From NCBI RefSeq assembly GCF_050947335.1, contig NW_027473368.1, positions 310,001 through 374,000 of the forward strand: a DNA stretch of 64,000 nucleotides, read 5' to 3'. Positions 16,597 to 33,206 of the stretch are shown here, piece after piece; the first letter of the stretch is position 1, and every line of letters starts with the position of its first letter. The notes under the pieces were generated by a model, which saw only the letters and a program-made list of their open reading frames with translations, searched no databases and was not told the DNA's origin. A program made the position numbers and the translations under genes. The DNA is from Megachile rotundata (lineage: Eukaryota > Arthropoda > Insecta > Hymenoptera > Megachilidae).

Positions 16597-17451
16597 AATC
16601 ACAATCATACAATCACAATCATGCAATCACAAGCATACAATCATAATCATACAATCACAATCATACAATCACAATCGTACAATCACAATCGTACAATCAC
16701 AATCATACAATCACAATCATACAATCAAAATCATACAATCACAATCATACAATCACAATGATACAATCACAATCATACAATCACAATCATACAATCACAA
16801 TCATACAATCACAATCATACAATCACAATCATACAAACACAATCATACAATCACAATCATACCATCGCAATCATAAGATCACAATCATACAAACACAATC
16901 ATACAATCACAATCATACCATCGCAATCATACGATCACAATCATACAATCACAATCATACAATCACAATCATACAATCACAATCATACAATCACAATCAT
17001 ACAATCACAATCATACAATCACAATCATACAATCACAATCATACAATCGCAATCATACAATCGCAATCATACAATCACAATCATACAATCACAATCATAC
17101 TATCGCAATCATACAATCACCATCATACCATCACAATCATACAATCACAACCATACAATCGCAATCATACAATCACAATCAGACAATCACAATCATACAA
17201 TCACGATCATACAGTCACAATCATACAATCACAATCATACAATCACAATCATACTATCGCAATCATACAATCACAATCATACCATCACAATCATACAATC
17301 ACAACCATACAATCATAATCATACAATCACAATAATACAATCATAATCATACAATCACAATCATACAATCGCAATCATACAATCACAATCATACAATCAC
17401 AATCATACGATCACAATCATACTATCGCAATCATACAATCACAATCATACC

Positions 17452-17716
17452 ATGACAATCATACAATCACAATCATACAATCATAATCATACAATTACAA
17501 TCATACTATCACAATCATACAATCAATTCCATACAATCACGATCATACAATCACAACCATACAATCACAATCATACAATCGCAATCATACAATCGCAAGC
17601 ATACAATCACAATCATACAATCACAATCATACAATCACAATCATACAATCACAATCATACAATCACAATCATACAATCACAATCATACAATCACAATCAT
17701 ACATTCAAAATAATGC
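17452..17716 (+). repeat. Left module copy
   Basis: This is the HOR counterpart of 10,046-10,310 at offset 7,406 and of 10-274 at offset 17,442. The start-to-marker distance is 251 bp. Confidence 0.8.
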
Positions 17717-19396
17717 AATCACAATCATACAATCACAATCATGCAATCACAAGCATACAATCATAATCATACAATCACAATCATACAATCACAATCGTAC
17801 AATCACAATCGTACAATCTCAATCGCACAATCACAATCATACAATCACAGTCATACAATCACAATCATACAATCACAATCATACTGTCACAATCATACAA
17901 TCACAATCATACAATCACAATCATACTATCGCAATCATACAATCACAATCATACTATCGCAATCATACAATCCCAATCATACCATCACAATCATACAATC
18001 ACAACCATACAATCATAATCATACAATCACAATAATACGATCATAATCATACAATCACAATCATACAATCACAATCATACAATCATAATCATACAATTAC
18101 AATGATACTATCACAACCATACAATCAAAATCATACAATTACAATCTCCCAAATACAATCTCCCAAATACAATCATACAATCACAATCATACAATCACAA
18201 TCATACAATCACAATCATACAATCAAAATCATACAATCACAATCATACAATCACAATGATACAATCACAATCATACAATCACAATCATACAATCACAATC
18301 ATACAATCACAATCATACAATCACAATCATACAATCACAATCATACAATCACAATCATACAAACACAATCATACAATCACAATCACACCATCGCAATCAT
18401 AAGATCACAATCATACAAACACAATCATACAATCACAATCATACCATCGCAATCATACGATCACAATCATACAATCACAATCATACAATCACAATCATAC
18501 AATCACAATCATACAATCACAATCATACAATCGCAATCATACAATCACAATCATACAATCACAATCATACAATCACAAACATACTATCGCAATCATACAA
18601 TCACAATCATACCATCACAATCATACAATCACAACCATACAATCGCAATCATACAATCACAATCAGACAATCACAATCATACAATCACGATCATACAGTC
18701 ACAATCATACAATCACAATCATACAATCACAATCATACTATCGCAATCATACAATCACAATCATACCATCACAATCATACAATCACAACCATACAATCAT
18801 AATCATACAATCACAATAATACAATCATAATCATACAATCACAATCATACAATCGCAATCATACAATCACAATCATACAATCACAATCATACGATCACAA
18901 TCATACAATTACAATCTCCCAAATGCAATCTCCCAAATACGATCATACAATCACAATCATACAATCAAAATCATACAATCGCAATCATACAATCACAATC
19001 ATACAATCACAATCATACAATCACAATCATACTATCGCAATCATACAATCACAATTATACCATCACAATCATACAATCACAACCATTCAATCATAATCAT
19101 ACAATCACAATAATACAATCATAATCATACAATCACAATCATACAATCACAATCATACAATCATAATCATACAATTACAATGATACTATCACAATCATAC
19201 AATCAAAATCATACAATCGCAATCATACAATCACAATCATACAAACACAATCATACAATCACAATCATACCATCGCAGTCATAAGATCACAATCATACAA
19301 ACACAATCATACAATCACAATCATACCATCGCAATCATACGATCACAATCATACAATCACAATCATACAATCACAATCATACAATCAAAATCATAC

Positions 19397-19408
19397 AATC
19401 AGTCATAC
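19397..19408 (+). repeat. 12-bp off-register unit
   Basis: AATCAGTCATAC, the counterpart of 1,955 at offset 17,442. Confidence 0.9.
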
Positions 19409-20072
19409 AATCGCAATCATACAATCACAACCATACAATCACAATCATACAATCACAATCATACAATCGCAATCATACAATTACAATCTCCCAAATACAA
19501 TCTCCCAAATACGATCATACAATCACAATCATACAATCAAAATCATACAATCGCAATCATACAATCACAATCATACAATCACAATCATACAATCACAATC
19601 ATACTATCGCAATCATACAATCACAATCATACCATCACAATCATACAATCACAACCATACAATCATAATCATACAATCACAATAATACGATCATAATCAT
19701 ACGATCACAATCATACAATCACAATCATACAATCATAATCATACAATTACAATGATACTATCACAATCATACAATCAAAATCATACAATCGCAATCATAC
19801 AATCACAATCATACAAACACAATCATACCATCACAATCATACCATTGCAGTCATAAGATCACAATCATACAAACACAATCATACAATCACAATCATACCA
19901 TCGCAATCATACGATCACAATCATACAATCACAATCATACAATCACAATCATACAATCACAATCATACAATCACAATCATACAATCACAATCATACAATC
20001 ACAATCATACAATCGCAAGCAAACAATCACAATCATACAATCACAATCATACAATCGCAATCATACAATTAC

Positions 20073-20128
20073 AATCTCCCAAATACAATCTCCCAAATAC
20101 AATCTCCCAAATACAATCTCCCAAATAC
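20073..20128 (+). repeat. Fourfold CTCCC run, copy C
   Basis: Same four-unit run as at 2,631, at offset 17,442. Confidence 0.9.
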
Positions 20129-21229
20129 AATCATACAATCACAATCATACAATCACAATCATACCATCACAATCATACAATCACAACCATACAATCATAA
20201 TCATACAATCACAATCATACAATCATAATCATACAATTACAATGATACTATCACAATCATACAATCAAAATCATACAATCGCAATCATACAATCACAATC
20301 ATACAATCACAATCATACAATCACAATCATACCATCGCAATCATACAATCACAATCATACCATCACAATCATACAATCACAACCATACAATCGCAATCAT
20401 ACAATCACAATCAGACAATCACAATCATACAATCACAATCATACAGTCCCAATTATACAATCACAATCATACACTCACAATCATACGATCACAATCATAC
20501 TATCGCAATCATACAATCACAATCATACCATGACAATCATACAATCACAATCATACAATCATAATCATACAATTACAATCATACTATCACAATCATACAA
20601 TCAATTCCATACAATCACGATCATACAATCACAATCATACAATCACAATCATACAATCACAATCATACAATCACAATAATACAATCATAATCATACAATC
20701 GCAATCATACAATCACAATCATACAATCACAATCATACGATCACAATCATACTATCGCAATCATACAATCACAATCATACAATCACAATCATACAATCAC
20801 AATCATACAATCACAATCATACAATCACAATAATACAATCATAATCATACAATCGCAATCATACAATCACAATCATACAATCACAATCATACGATCACAA
20901 TCATACTATCGCAATCATACAATCACAATCATACAATCACGATCATACAATCACAATCATACAATCACAATCATACTATCGCAATCATACAATCACAATC
21001 ATACGATCACAATCATACTATCGCAATCATACAATCACAATCATACAATCACAATCATACAATGACAATCATACAATCACAACCATACAATCATAATCAT
21101 ACAATCACAATAATACAATCATAATCATACAATCACAATCATACAATCGCAATCATACAATCACAATCATACAATAACAATCATACGATCACAATCATAC
21201 TATCGCAATCATACAATCACAATCATACC

Positions 21230-21508
21230 ATGACAATCATACAATCACAATCATACAATCATAATCATACAATTACAATCATACTATCACAATCATACAA
21301 TCAATTCCATACAATCACGATCATACAATCACAACCATACAATCACAATCATACAATCGCAATCATACAATCGCAAGCATACAATCACAATCATACAATC
21401 ACAATCATACAATCACAATCATACAATCACAATCATACAATCACAATCATACAATCACAATCATACAATCACAATCATACAATCACAATCATACATTCAA
21501 AATAATGC
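21230..21508 (+). repeat. Left module copy, +1 unit
   Basis: The landmarks are the same but the start-to-marker distance is 265 bp. It corresponds to 13,266-13,558 at offset 7,964, having one unit fewer than that copy. Confidence 0.75.
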
Positions 21509-22363
21509 AATCACAATCATACAATCACAATCATGCAATCACAAGCATACAATCATAATCATACAATCACAATCATACAATCACAATCGTACAATCACAA
21601 TCGTACAATCACAATCATACAATCACAATCATACAATCAAAATCATACAATCACAATCATACAATCACAATGATACAATCACAATCATACAATCACAATC
21701 ATACAATCACAATCATACAATCACAATCATACAATCACAATCATACAAACACAATCATACAATCACAATCATACCATCGCAATCATAAGATCACAATCAT
21801 ACAAACACAATCATACAATCACAATCATACCATCGCAATCATACGATCACAATCATACAATCACAATCATACAATCACAATCATACAATCACAATCATAC
21901 AATCACAATCATACAATCACAATCATACAATCACAATCATACAATCACAATCATACAATCGCAATCATACAATCGCAATCATACAATCACAATCATACAA
22001 TCACAATCATACTATCGCAATCATACAATCACAATCATACCATCACAATCATACAATCACAACCATACAATCGCAATCATACAATCACAATCAGACAATC
22101 ACAATCATACAATCACGATCATACAGTCACAATCATACAATCACAATCATACAATCACAATCATACTATCGCAATCATACAATCACAATCATACCATCAC
22201 AATCATACAATCACAACCATACAATCATAATCATACAATCACAATAATACAATCATAATCATACAATCACAATCATACAATCGCAATCATACAATCACAA
22301 TCATACAATCACAATCATACGATCACAATCATACTATCGCAATCATACAATCACAATCATACC

Positions 22364-22614
22364 ATGACAATCATACAATCACAATCATACAATCATAATC
22401 ATACAATTACAATCATACTATCACAATCACACAATCAATTCCATACAATCACGATCATACAATCACAACCATACAATCACAATCATACAATCGCAATCAT
22501 ACAATCGCAAGCATACAATCACAATCATACAATCACAATCATACAATCACAATCATACAATCACAATCATACAATCACAATCATACAATCACAATCATAC
22601 ATTCAAAATAATGC
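22364..22614 (+). repeat. Left module copy, -1 unit
   Basis: The start-to-marker distance is 237 bp, the shortest full copy. A private change gives CACACAATCAATTCC near 22,428. It opens the partial HOR copy D. Confidence 0.75.
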
Positions 22615-24266
22615 AATCACAATCATACAATCACAATCATGCAATCACAAGCATACAATCATAATCATACAATCACAATCATACAATCACAATCGTACAA
22701 TCACAATCGTACAATCTCAATCGCACAATCACAATCATACAATCACAGTCATACAATCACAATCATACAATCACAATCATACTGTCACAATCATACAATC
22801 ACAATCATACAATCACAATCATACTATCGCAATCATACAATCACAATCATACTATCGCAATCATACAATCCCAATCATACCATCACAATCATACAATCAC
22901 AACCATACAATCATAATCATACAATCACAATAATACGATCATAATCATACAATCACAATCATACAATCACAATCATACAATCATAATCATACAATTACAA
23001 TGATACTATCACAATCATACAATCAAAATCATACAATTACAATCTCCCAAATACAATCTCCCAAATACAATCATACAATCACAATCATACAATCACAATC
23101 ATACAATCACAATCATACAATCAAAATCATACAATCACAATCATACAATCACAATGATACAATCACAATCATACAATCACAATCATACAATCACAATCAT
23201 ACAATCACAATCATACAATCACAATCATACAATCACAATCATACAAACACAATCATACAATCACAATCACACCATCGCAATCATAAGATCACAATCATAC
23301 AAACACAATCATACAATCACAATCATACCATCGCAATCATACGATCACAATCATACAATCACAATCATACAATCACAATCATACAATCACAATCATACAA
23401 TCGCAATCATACAATCACAATCATACAATCACAATCATACAATCACAAACATACTATCGCAATCATACAATCACAATCATACCATCACAATCATACAATC
23501 ACAACCATACAATCGCAATCATACAATCACAATCAGACAATCACAATCATACAATCACGATCATACAGTCACAATCATACAATCACAATCATACAATCAC
23601 AATCATACTATCGCAATCATACAATCACAATCATACCATCACAATCATACAATCACAACCATACAATCATAATCATACAATCACAATAATACAATCATAA
23701 TCATACAATCACAATCATACAATCGCAATCATACAATCACAATCATACAATCACAATCATACGATCACAATCATACAATTACAATCTCCCAAATACAATC
23801 TCCCAAATACGATCATACAATCACAATCATACAATCAAAATCATACAATCGCAATCATACAATCACAATCATACAATCACAATCATACAATCACAATCAT
23901 ACTATCGCAATCATACAATCACAATTATACCATCACAATCATACAATCACAACCATTCAATCATAATCATACAATCACAATAATACAATCATAATCATAC
24001 AATCACAATCATACAATCACAATCATACAATCATAATCATACAATTACAATGATACTATCACAATCATACAATCAAAATCATACAATCGCAATCATACAA
24101 TCACAATCATACAAACACAATCATACAATCACAATCATACCATCGCAGTCATAAGATCACAATCATACAAACACAATCATACAATCACAATCATACCATC
24201 GCAATCATACGATCACAATCATACAATCACAATCATACAATCACAATCATACAATCAAAATCATAC

Positions 24267-24278
24267 AATCAGTCATAC
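24267..24278 (+). repeat. 12-bp off-register unit
   Basis: AATCAGTCATAC, the counterpart of 19,397 at offset 4,870. Confidence 0.9.
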
Positions 24279-24942
24279 AATCACAATCATACAATCACAA
24301 CCATACAATCACAATCATACAATCACAATCATACAATCGCAATCATACAATTACAATCTCCCAAATACAATCTCCCAAATACGATCATACAATCACAATC
24401 ATACAATCAAAATCATACAATCGCAATCATACAATCACAATCATACAATCACAATCATACAATCACAATCATACTATCGCAATCATACAATCACAATCAT
24501 ACCATCACAATCATACAATCACAACCATACAATCATAATCATACAATCACAATAATACGATCATAATCATACAATCACAATCATACAATCACAATCATAC
24601 AATCATAATCATACAATTACAATGATACTATCACAATCATACAATCAAAATCATACAATCGCAATCATACAATCACAATCATACAAACACAATCATACCA
24701 TCACAATCATACCATTGCAGTCATAAGATCACAATCATACAAACACAATCATACAATCACAATCATACCATCGCAATCATACGATCACAATCATACAATC
24801 ACAATCATACAATCACAATCATACAATCACAATCATACAATCACAATCATACAATCACAATCATACAATCACAATCATACAATCGCAAGCAAACAATCAC
24901 AATCATACAATCACAATCATACAATCGCAATCATACAATTAC

Positions 24943-24998
24943 AATCTCCCAAATACAATCTCCCAAATACAATCTCCCAAATACAATCTCCCAAATAC
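24943..24998 (+). repeat. Fourfold CTCCC run, copy D
   Basis: Same four-unit run as at 20,073, at offset 4,870. Confidence 0.9.
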
Positions 24999-25029
24999 AA
25001 TCATACAATCACAATCATACAATCACAAT

Positions 25030-26130
25030 CATACAATCACAATCATACAATCACAATCATACATTCACAATCATACAATCACAATCATACAATCATAATC
25101 ATACAATTACAATGATACTATCACAATCATACAATCAAAATCATACAATCGCAATCATACAATCACAATCATACAATCACAATCATACAATCACAATCAT
25201 ACTATCGCAATCATACAATCACAATCATACGATCACAATCATACTATCGCAATCATACAATCACAATCATACAATCACAATCATACAATCACAATCATAC
25301 AATCACAATCATACAATCACAATCATACAATCGCAATCATACAATTACAATCTCCCAAATACAATCTCCCAAATACAATCATACAATCACAATCATACAA
25401 TCACAATCATACAATCACAATCATACAATCACAATCATACAATCAAAATCATACAATCACAATCATACAATCACAATGATACAATCACAATCATACAATC
25501 ACAATCATACAATCACAATCATACAATCACAATCATACAAACACAATCATACAATCACAATCACACCATCGCAATCATAAGATCACAATCATACAAACAC
25601 AATCATACAATCACAATCATACCATCGCAATCATACGATCACAATCATACAATCACAATCATACAATCACAATCATACAATCACAATCATACAATCACAA
25701 TCATACAATCACAATCATACAATCACAATCATACAATCACAATCATACAATCACAATCATACAATCGCAATCATACAATCACAATCATACAATCACAATC
25801 ATACAATCACAAACATACTATCGCAATCATACAATCACAATCATACCATCACAATCATACAATCACAACAATACAATCGCAATCATACAATCACAATCAG
25901 ACAATCACAATCATACAATCACGATCATACAGTCACAATCATACAATCACAATCATACAATCACAATCATACTATCGCAATCATACAATCACAATCATAC
26001 CATCACAATCATACAATCACAACCATACAATCATAATCATACAATCACAATAATACAATCATAATCATACAATCACAATCATACAATCGCAATCATACAA
26101 TCACAATCATACAATCACAATCATACGATC
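25030..26130 (+). repeat. Mosaic of left-family modules
   Basis: The first part, to about 25.3 kb, resembles 5.2-5.5 kb. The part at about 25.44-26.1 kb resembles the CTCCC/AATGATAC/AAACAC module of 10.8-11.5 kb with local unit gains. No gene is visible. Confidence 0.65.
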
Positions 26131-29100
26131 ACAATCATACAATTACAATCTCCCAAATACAATCTCCCAAATACGATCATACAATCACAATCATACAATC
26201 AAAATCGTACAATCGCAATCATACAATCACAATCATACAATCACAATCATACTATCGCAATCATACAATCACAATCATACCATCACAATCATACAATCAC
26301 AACCATTCAATCATAATCATACAATCACAATAATACAATCATAATCATACAATCACAATCATACAATCACAATCATACAATCATAATCATACAATTACAA
26401 TGATACTATCACAATCATACAATCAAAATCATACAATCGCAATCATACAATCACAATCATACAAACACAATCATACAATCACAATCATACCATCGCAGTC
26501 ATAAGATCACAATCATACAAACACAATCATACAATCACAATCATACCATCGCAATCATACGATCACAATCATACAATCACAATCATACAATCACAATCAT
26601 ACAATCACAATCATACAATCACAATCATACCATCACAATCATACAATCACAACCATACAATCATAATCATACAATCACAATAATACAATCATAATCATAC
26701 AATCGCAATCATACAATCACAATCATACAATCACAATCATACGATCACAATCATACTATCGCAATCATACAATCACAATCATACAATCACAATCATACAA
26801 TCTCAATCATACAATCACAATCATACAATCGCAAGCATACAATCACAATCATACAATCACAATCATACAATCGCAATCATACAATTACAATCTCCCAAAT
26901 ACAATCTCCCAAATACAATCATACAATCACAATCATACAATCACAATCATACAATCAGAATCATACAATCACAATCATACTATCGCAATCATACAATCAC
27001 AATACTACAGTCACCATCATACAACCACAATCATACAATCACAATCATACAATCACAATCATACAATCACAATGATACAATCACAATCATACAATCACAA
27101 TCATACAATCACAATCATACAATCACAATCATACAATCACAATCATACGAACACAATCATACAATCACAATCATACCATCGCAGTCATAAGATCACAATC
27201 ATACAAACACAATCGTACAATCACAATCATACCATCGCAGTCATAAGATCACAATCATACAAACACAATCATACAATCACAATCATACCACCGCAATCAT
27301 ACGATCACAATCATACAATCACAATCATACAATCACAATCATACAATCACAATCATACAATCACAATCATACAATCACAATCATACAATCACAATCATAC
27401 AATCACAATCATACAATCACAATCATACAATCACAATCATACAATCGCAAGCAAACAATCACAATCATACAATCGCAATCATACAATTACAATCTCCCAA
27501 ATACAATCTCCCAAATACAATCATACAATCACAATCATACAATCACAATCATACAATCACAATCATACAATCACAATCATACATTCACAATCACACAATC
27601 ACAATCATACAATCATAATCATACAATTACAATGATACTATCACAATCATACAATCAAAATCATACTATCGCAATCATACAATCACAATCATACAATCAC
27701 AATCATACAATCACAATCATACAATGACAATCATACAATCGCAAGCATACAATCACAATCATACAATCACAATCATACAATCGCAATCATACAATTACAA
27801 TCTCCCAAATACAATCTCCCAAATACAATCATACAATCACAATCATACAATCACAATCATACAAACACAATCATACAATCACAATCATACAATCACAATC
27901 ATACAATCACAATCATACAATCACAATGATACAATCACAATCATACAATCACAATCATACAATCACAATCATACAATCACAATCATACAAACACAATCAT
28001 ACAATCACAATCACACCATCGCAATCATAAGATCACAATCATACAAACACAATCATACAATCACAATCATACCATCGCAATCATACGATCACAATCATAC
28101 AATCACAATCATACAATCACAATCATACAATCACAATCATACAATCACAATCATACAATCACAATCGTACAATCACAATCATACAATCACAATCATACAA
28201 TCGCAATCATAAAATCACAATCATACAATCACAATCATACAATCACAATCATACTATCGCAATCATACAATCACAATCATACCATCACAATCATACAATC
28301 ACAACCATACAATCGCAATCATACAATCGCAAGCATACAATCACAATCATACAATCACAATCATACAATCACAATCATACAATCACAATCATACAATCAC
28401 AATCATACTATCGCAATCATACAATCACAATCATACCATCACAATCATACAATCACAACCATACAATCATAATCATACAATCACAATAATACAATCATAA
28501 TCATACAATCACAATCATACAATCGCAATCATACAATCACAATCATACAATCACAATCATACGATCACAATCATACTGTCGCAATCATACAATCACAATC
28601 ATACCATGACAATCATACAATCACAATCATACAATCATAATCATACAATCACAATCATACAATCACAATCATACAATCACAATCATACAATCACAATCAT
28701 ACAATCACAATCATAAAATCGCAAGCATACAATCACAATCATACAATCACAATCATACAATCACAATCATACAATTACAATCTCCCAAATACAATCTCCC
28801 AAATACGATCATACAATCACAATCATACAATCAAAATCGTACAATCGCAATCATACAATCACAATCATACAATCACAATCATACTATCGCAATCATACAA
28901 TCACAATCATACCATCACAATCATACAATCACAACCATTCAATCATAATCATACAATCACAATAATACAATCATAATCATACAATCACAATCATACAATC
29001 ACAATCATACAATCATAATCATACAATTACAATGATACTATCACAATCATACAATCAAAACCATACAATCGCAATCATACAATCACAATCATACAAACAC

Positions 29101-30240
29101 AATCATACAATCACAATCATACCATCGCAGTCATAAGATCACAATCATACAAACACAATCATACAATCACAATCATACCATCGCAATCATAGGATCACAA
29201 TCATACAATCACAATCATACAATCACAATCATACAATCACAATCATGCAATCACAATCATACAATCACAATCATACCATCACAATCATACAATCACAACC
29301 ATACAATCATAATCATACAATCACAATAATACAATCATAATCATACAATCGCAATCATACAATCACAATCATACAATCACAATCATACGATCACAATCAT
29401 ACTATCGCAATCATACAATCACAATCATACAATCACAATCATACAATCTCAATCATACAATCACAATCATGCAATCGCAAGCATACAATCACAATCATAC
29501 AATCACAATCATATAATCGCAATCATACAATTACAATCTCCCAAATACAATCTCCCAAATACAATCATACAATCACAATCATACAATCACAATCATACAA
29601 TCAGAATCATACAATCACAATCATACTATCACAATCATACAATCACAATACTACAGTCACCATCATACAACCACAATCATACAATCACAATCATACAATC
29701 ACAATCATACAATCACAATGATACAATCACAATCATACAATCACAATCATACAATCACAATCATACAATCACAATCATACAATCACAATCATACAATCAC
29801 AATCATACGAACACAATCATACAATCACAATCATACCATCGCAGTCATAAGATCACAATCATACAAACACAATCGTACAATCACAATCATACCATCGCAG
29901 TCATAAGATCACAATCATACAAACACAATCATACAATCACAATCATACCACCGCCATCATACGATCACAATCATACAATCACAATCATACAATCACAATC
30001 ATACAATCACAATCATACAATCACAATCATACAATCACAATCATACAATCACAATCATACAATCACAATCATACAATCGCAAGCAAACAATCACAATCAT
30101 ACAATCGCAATCATACAATTACAATCTCCCAAATACAATCTCCCAAATACAATCATACAATCACAATCATACAATCACAATCATACAATCACAATCATAC
30201 AATCACAATCATACATTCACAATCACACAATCACAATCGT
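26100..30240 (+). repeat. Tandem duplication, offset 2,632-2,646 bp
   Basis: About 26.1-27.6 kb is repeated at about 28.74-30.24 kb. Shared rare variants support it: AAAATCGTACAATCGC in both copies, and AATACTACAGTCACC at 27,001 and 29,647. The offset is 2,632 (188 units) at the left and right and 2,646 (189 units) in the middle. One copy has an extra canonical unit and isolated point changes, such as CCGCAATC against CCGCCATC. Confidence 0.8.
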
Positions 30241-31080
30241 ACAATCACAATCATACAAACACAATCATACAATCACAATCATACAATCACAATCATACAA
30301 TCACAATCATACAATCACAATGATACAATCACAATCATACAATCACAATCATACAATCACAATCATACAATCACAATCATACAAACACAATCATACAATC
30401 ACAATCACACCATCGCAATCATAAGATCACAATCATACAAACACAATCATACAATCACAATCATACCATCGCAATCATACGATCACAATCATACAATCAC
30501 AATCATACAATCACAATCATACAATCACAATCATACAATTACAATCATACAATCACAATCATACAATCACAATCATACAATCACAATCATACAATCGCAA
30601 TCATACAATCACAATCATACAATCACAATCATACAATCACAATCATACAATCACAATCATACTATCGCAATCATACAATCACAATCATACCATCACAATC
30701 ATACAATCACAACCATACAATCGCAATCATACAATCGCAAGCATACAATCACAATCATACAATCACAATCATACAATCACAATCATACAATCACAATCAT
30801 ACAATCACAATCATACTATCGCAATCATACAATCACAATCATACCATCACAATCATACAATCACAACCATACAATCATAATCATACAATCACAATAATAC
30901 AATCATAATCATACAATCACAATCATACAATCGCAATCATAGAATCACAATCATACAATCACAATCATACGATCACAATCATACTGTCGCAATCATACAA
31001 TCACAATCATACCATGACAATCATACAATCACAATCATACAATCATAATCATACAATCACAATCATACAATCACAATCAT
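27830..31080 (+). repeat. Interleaved duplication, offset 2,394-2,408 bp
   Basis: About 27.83-28.70 kb is repeated at about 30.23-31.08 kb: AATGATAC at 27,925 and 30,319, AATCGCAAGC at 28,325 and 30,733, and TCATACTGTC at 28,571 and 30,979. It interleaves with the 2.64-kb duplication, so the two probably arose from one larger unit later trimmed by a few hundred bp. Confidence 0.75.
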
Positions 31081-31530
31081 ACAATCACAATCATACAATC
31101 ACAATCATACAATCACAATCATACAATCACAATCATACAATCACAATCATACATTCAAAATAATGCAATCACAATCATGCAATCACAAGCATACAATCAT
31201 AATTATACAATCACAATCATACAATCACAATCGTACAATCACAATCGTACAATCACAATCGCACAATCACAATCGCACAATCACAATCATACAATCACAG
31301 TCATACAATCACAATCATACAATCACAATCATACTGTCACAATCATACAATCACAATCATACAATCACAATCATACAATCATAGTCATACAATCACAATC
31401 TTACAGTCACAATCATACTATCGCAATCATACAATCACAATCATACCATCGCAATCATACAATTACAATCTCCCAAATACAATCTCCCAAATACAATCAT
31501 ACAATCACAATCATACAATCAAAATCATAC

Positions 31531-31542
31531 AATCAGTCATAC
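31531..31542 (+). repeat. 12-bp off-register unit
   Basis: AATCAGTCATAC, in the first copy of the 4.35-kb duplication. Confidence 0.9.
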
Positions 31543-33194
31543 AATCACAATCATACAATCACAACCATACAATCACAATCATACAATCACAATCATACAA
31601 TCGCAATCATACAATTACAATCTCCCAAATACAATCTCCCAAATACGATCATACAATCACAATCATACAATCAAAATCATACAATCGCAATCATACAATC
31701 ACAATCATACAATCACAATCATACAATCACAATCATACTATCGCAATCATACAATCACAATCATACCATCACAATCATACAATCACAACCATACAATCAT
31801 AATCATACAATCACAATAATACAATCATAATCGTACAATCACAATCATACAATCACAATCATACAATCATAATCATACAATTACAATGATACTATCACAA
31901 TCATACAATCAAAATCATACAATCGCAATCATACAATCACAATCATACAAACACAATCATACAATCACAATCATACCATCGCAGTCATAAGATCACAATC
32001 ATACAAACACAATCATACAATCACAATCATACCATCGCAATCATACGATCACAACCATACAATCATAATCATACAATCACAATCATACAATCACAATCAT
32101 ACAATCACAATCATACAATCACAATCATACAATCACAATCATACAATCACAATCATACAATCACAATCATACAATCACAATCATACAATCACAATCATAC
32201 AATCGCAAGCAAACAATCACAATCATACAATCACAATCATACAATCGCAATCATACAATTACAATCTCCCAAATACAGTCTCCCAAATACAATCATACAA
32301 TCACAATCATACAATCAAAATCATACAATCACAATCATACATTCACAATCATACAATCACTATCATACAATCATAATCATACAATTACAATGATACTATC
32401 ACAATCATACAATCAAAATCATACAATCGCAATCATACAATCACAATCATACAATCACAATCATACAATCACAATCTTACTATCGCAATCATACAATCAC
32501 AATCATACGATCACAATCATACAATCACAAGCATACAATCACAATCATACAATCGCAATCATACAATTACAATCTCCCAAATACAATCTCCCAAATACAA
32601 TCATACAATCACAATCATACAATCACAATCATACAATCACAGTCATACAATCAAAATCATACAATCACAATCATACAATCACAATGATACAATCGCAATC
32701 ATACAATCACAATCATACAATCACAATCATACAATCACAATCATACAATCACAATCATACAATCGCAAGCAAACAATCACAATCATACAATCACAATCAT
32801 ACAATCGCAATCATACAATTACAATCTCCCAAATACAATCTCCCAAATACAATCATACAATCACAATCATACAATCACAATCATACAATCACAATCATAC
32901 AATCACAATCATACATTTACAATCACACAATCACAATCATACAATCACAATGATACAATCGCAATCATACAATCACAATCATACATTCAAAATAATGCAA
33001 TCACAATCATACAATCACAATCATACAATCACAATCATACAATCACAGTCATACAATCACAATCTTACAGTCACAATCATAATATCGCAATCATACAATC
33101 ACAATCATACCATCGCAATCATACAATTACAATCTCCCAAATACAATCTCCCAAATACAATCATACAATCACAATCATACAATCAAAATCATAC

Positions 33195-33206
33195 AATCAG
33201 TCATAC
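33195..33206 (+). repeat. 12-bp off-register unit
   Basis: AATCAGTCATAC, preceded by the same AATCTTAC / CTCCC context as 31,531. Confidence 0.9.

Larger units (their letters stand above)
15136..22380 (+). repeat. Left HOR copy C
   Basis: Tandem copy of the preceding HOR. It retains the 572-bp block that copy B lacks, including the 12-bp unit at 19,397, and so resembles copy A more closely in that interval. The right end passes into the partial copy D, a second-order duplication of C at offsets of 4,912, 4,898 and 4,870. Confidence 0.85.
22364..25030 (+). repeat. Left HOR partial copy D
   Basis: Matches 17,452 to about 20,160 at offsets 4,912, then 4,898, then 4,870, each step being whole 14-bp units. 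Landmarks are the 12-bp unit at 24,267 (19,397 in C) and the fourfold CTCCC run at 24,943 (20,073 in C). Beyond about 25,030 it departs from C and resembles 5.2-5.5 kb. Confidence 0.8.
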
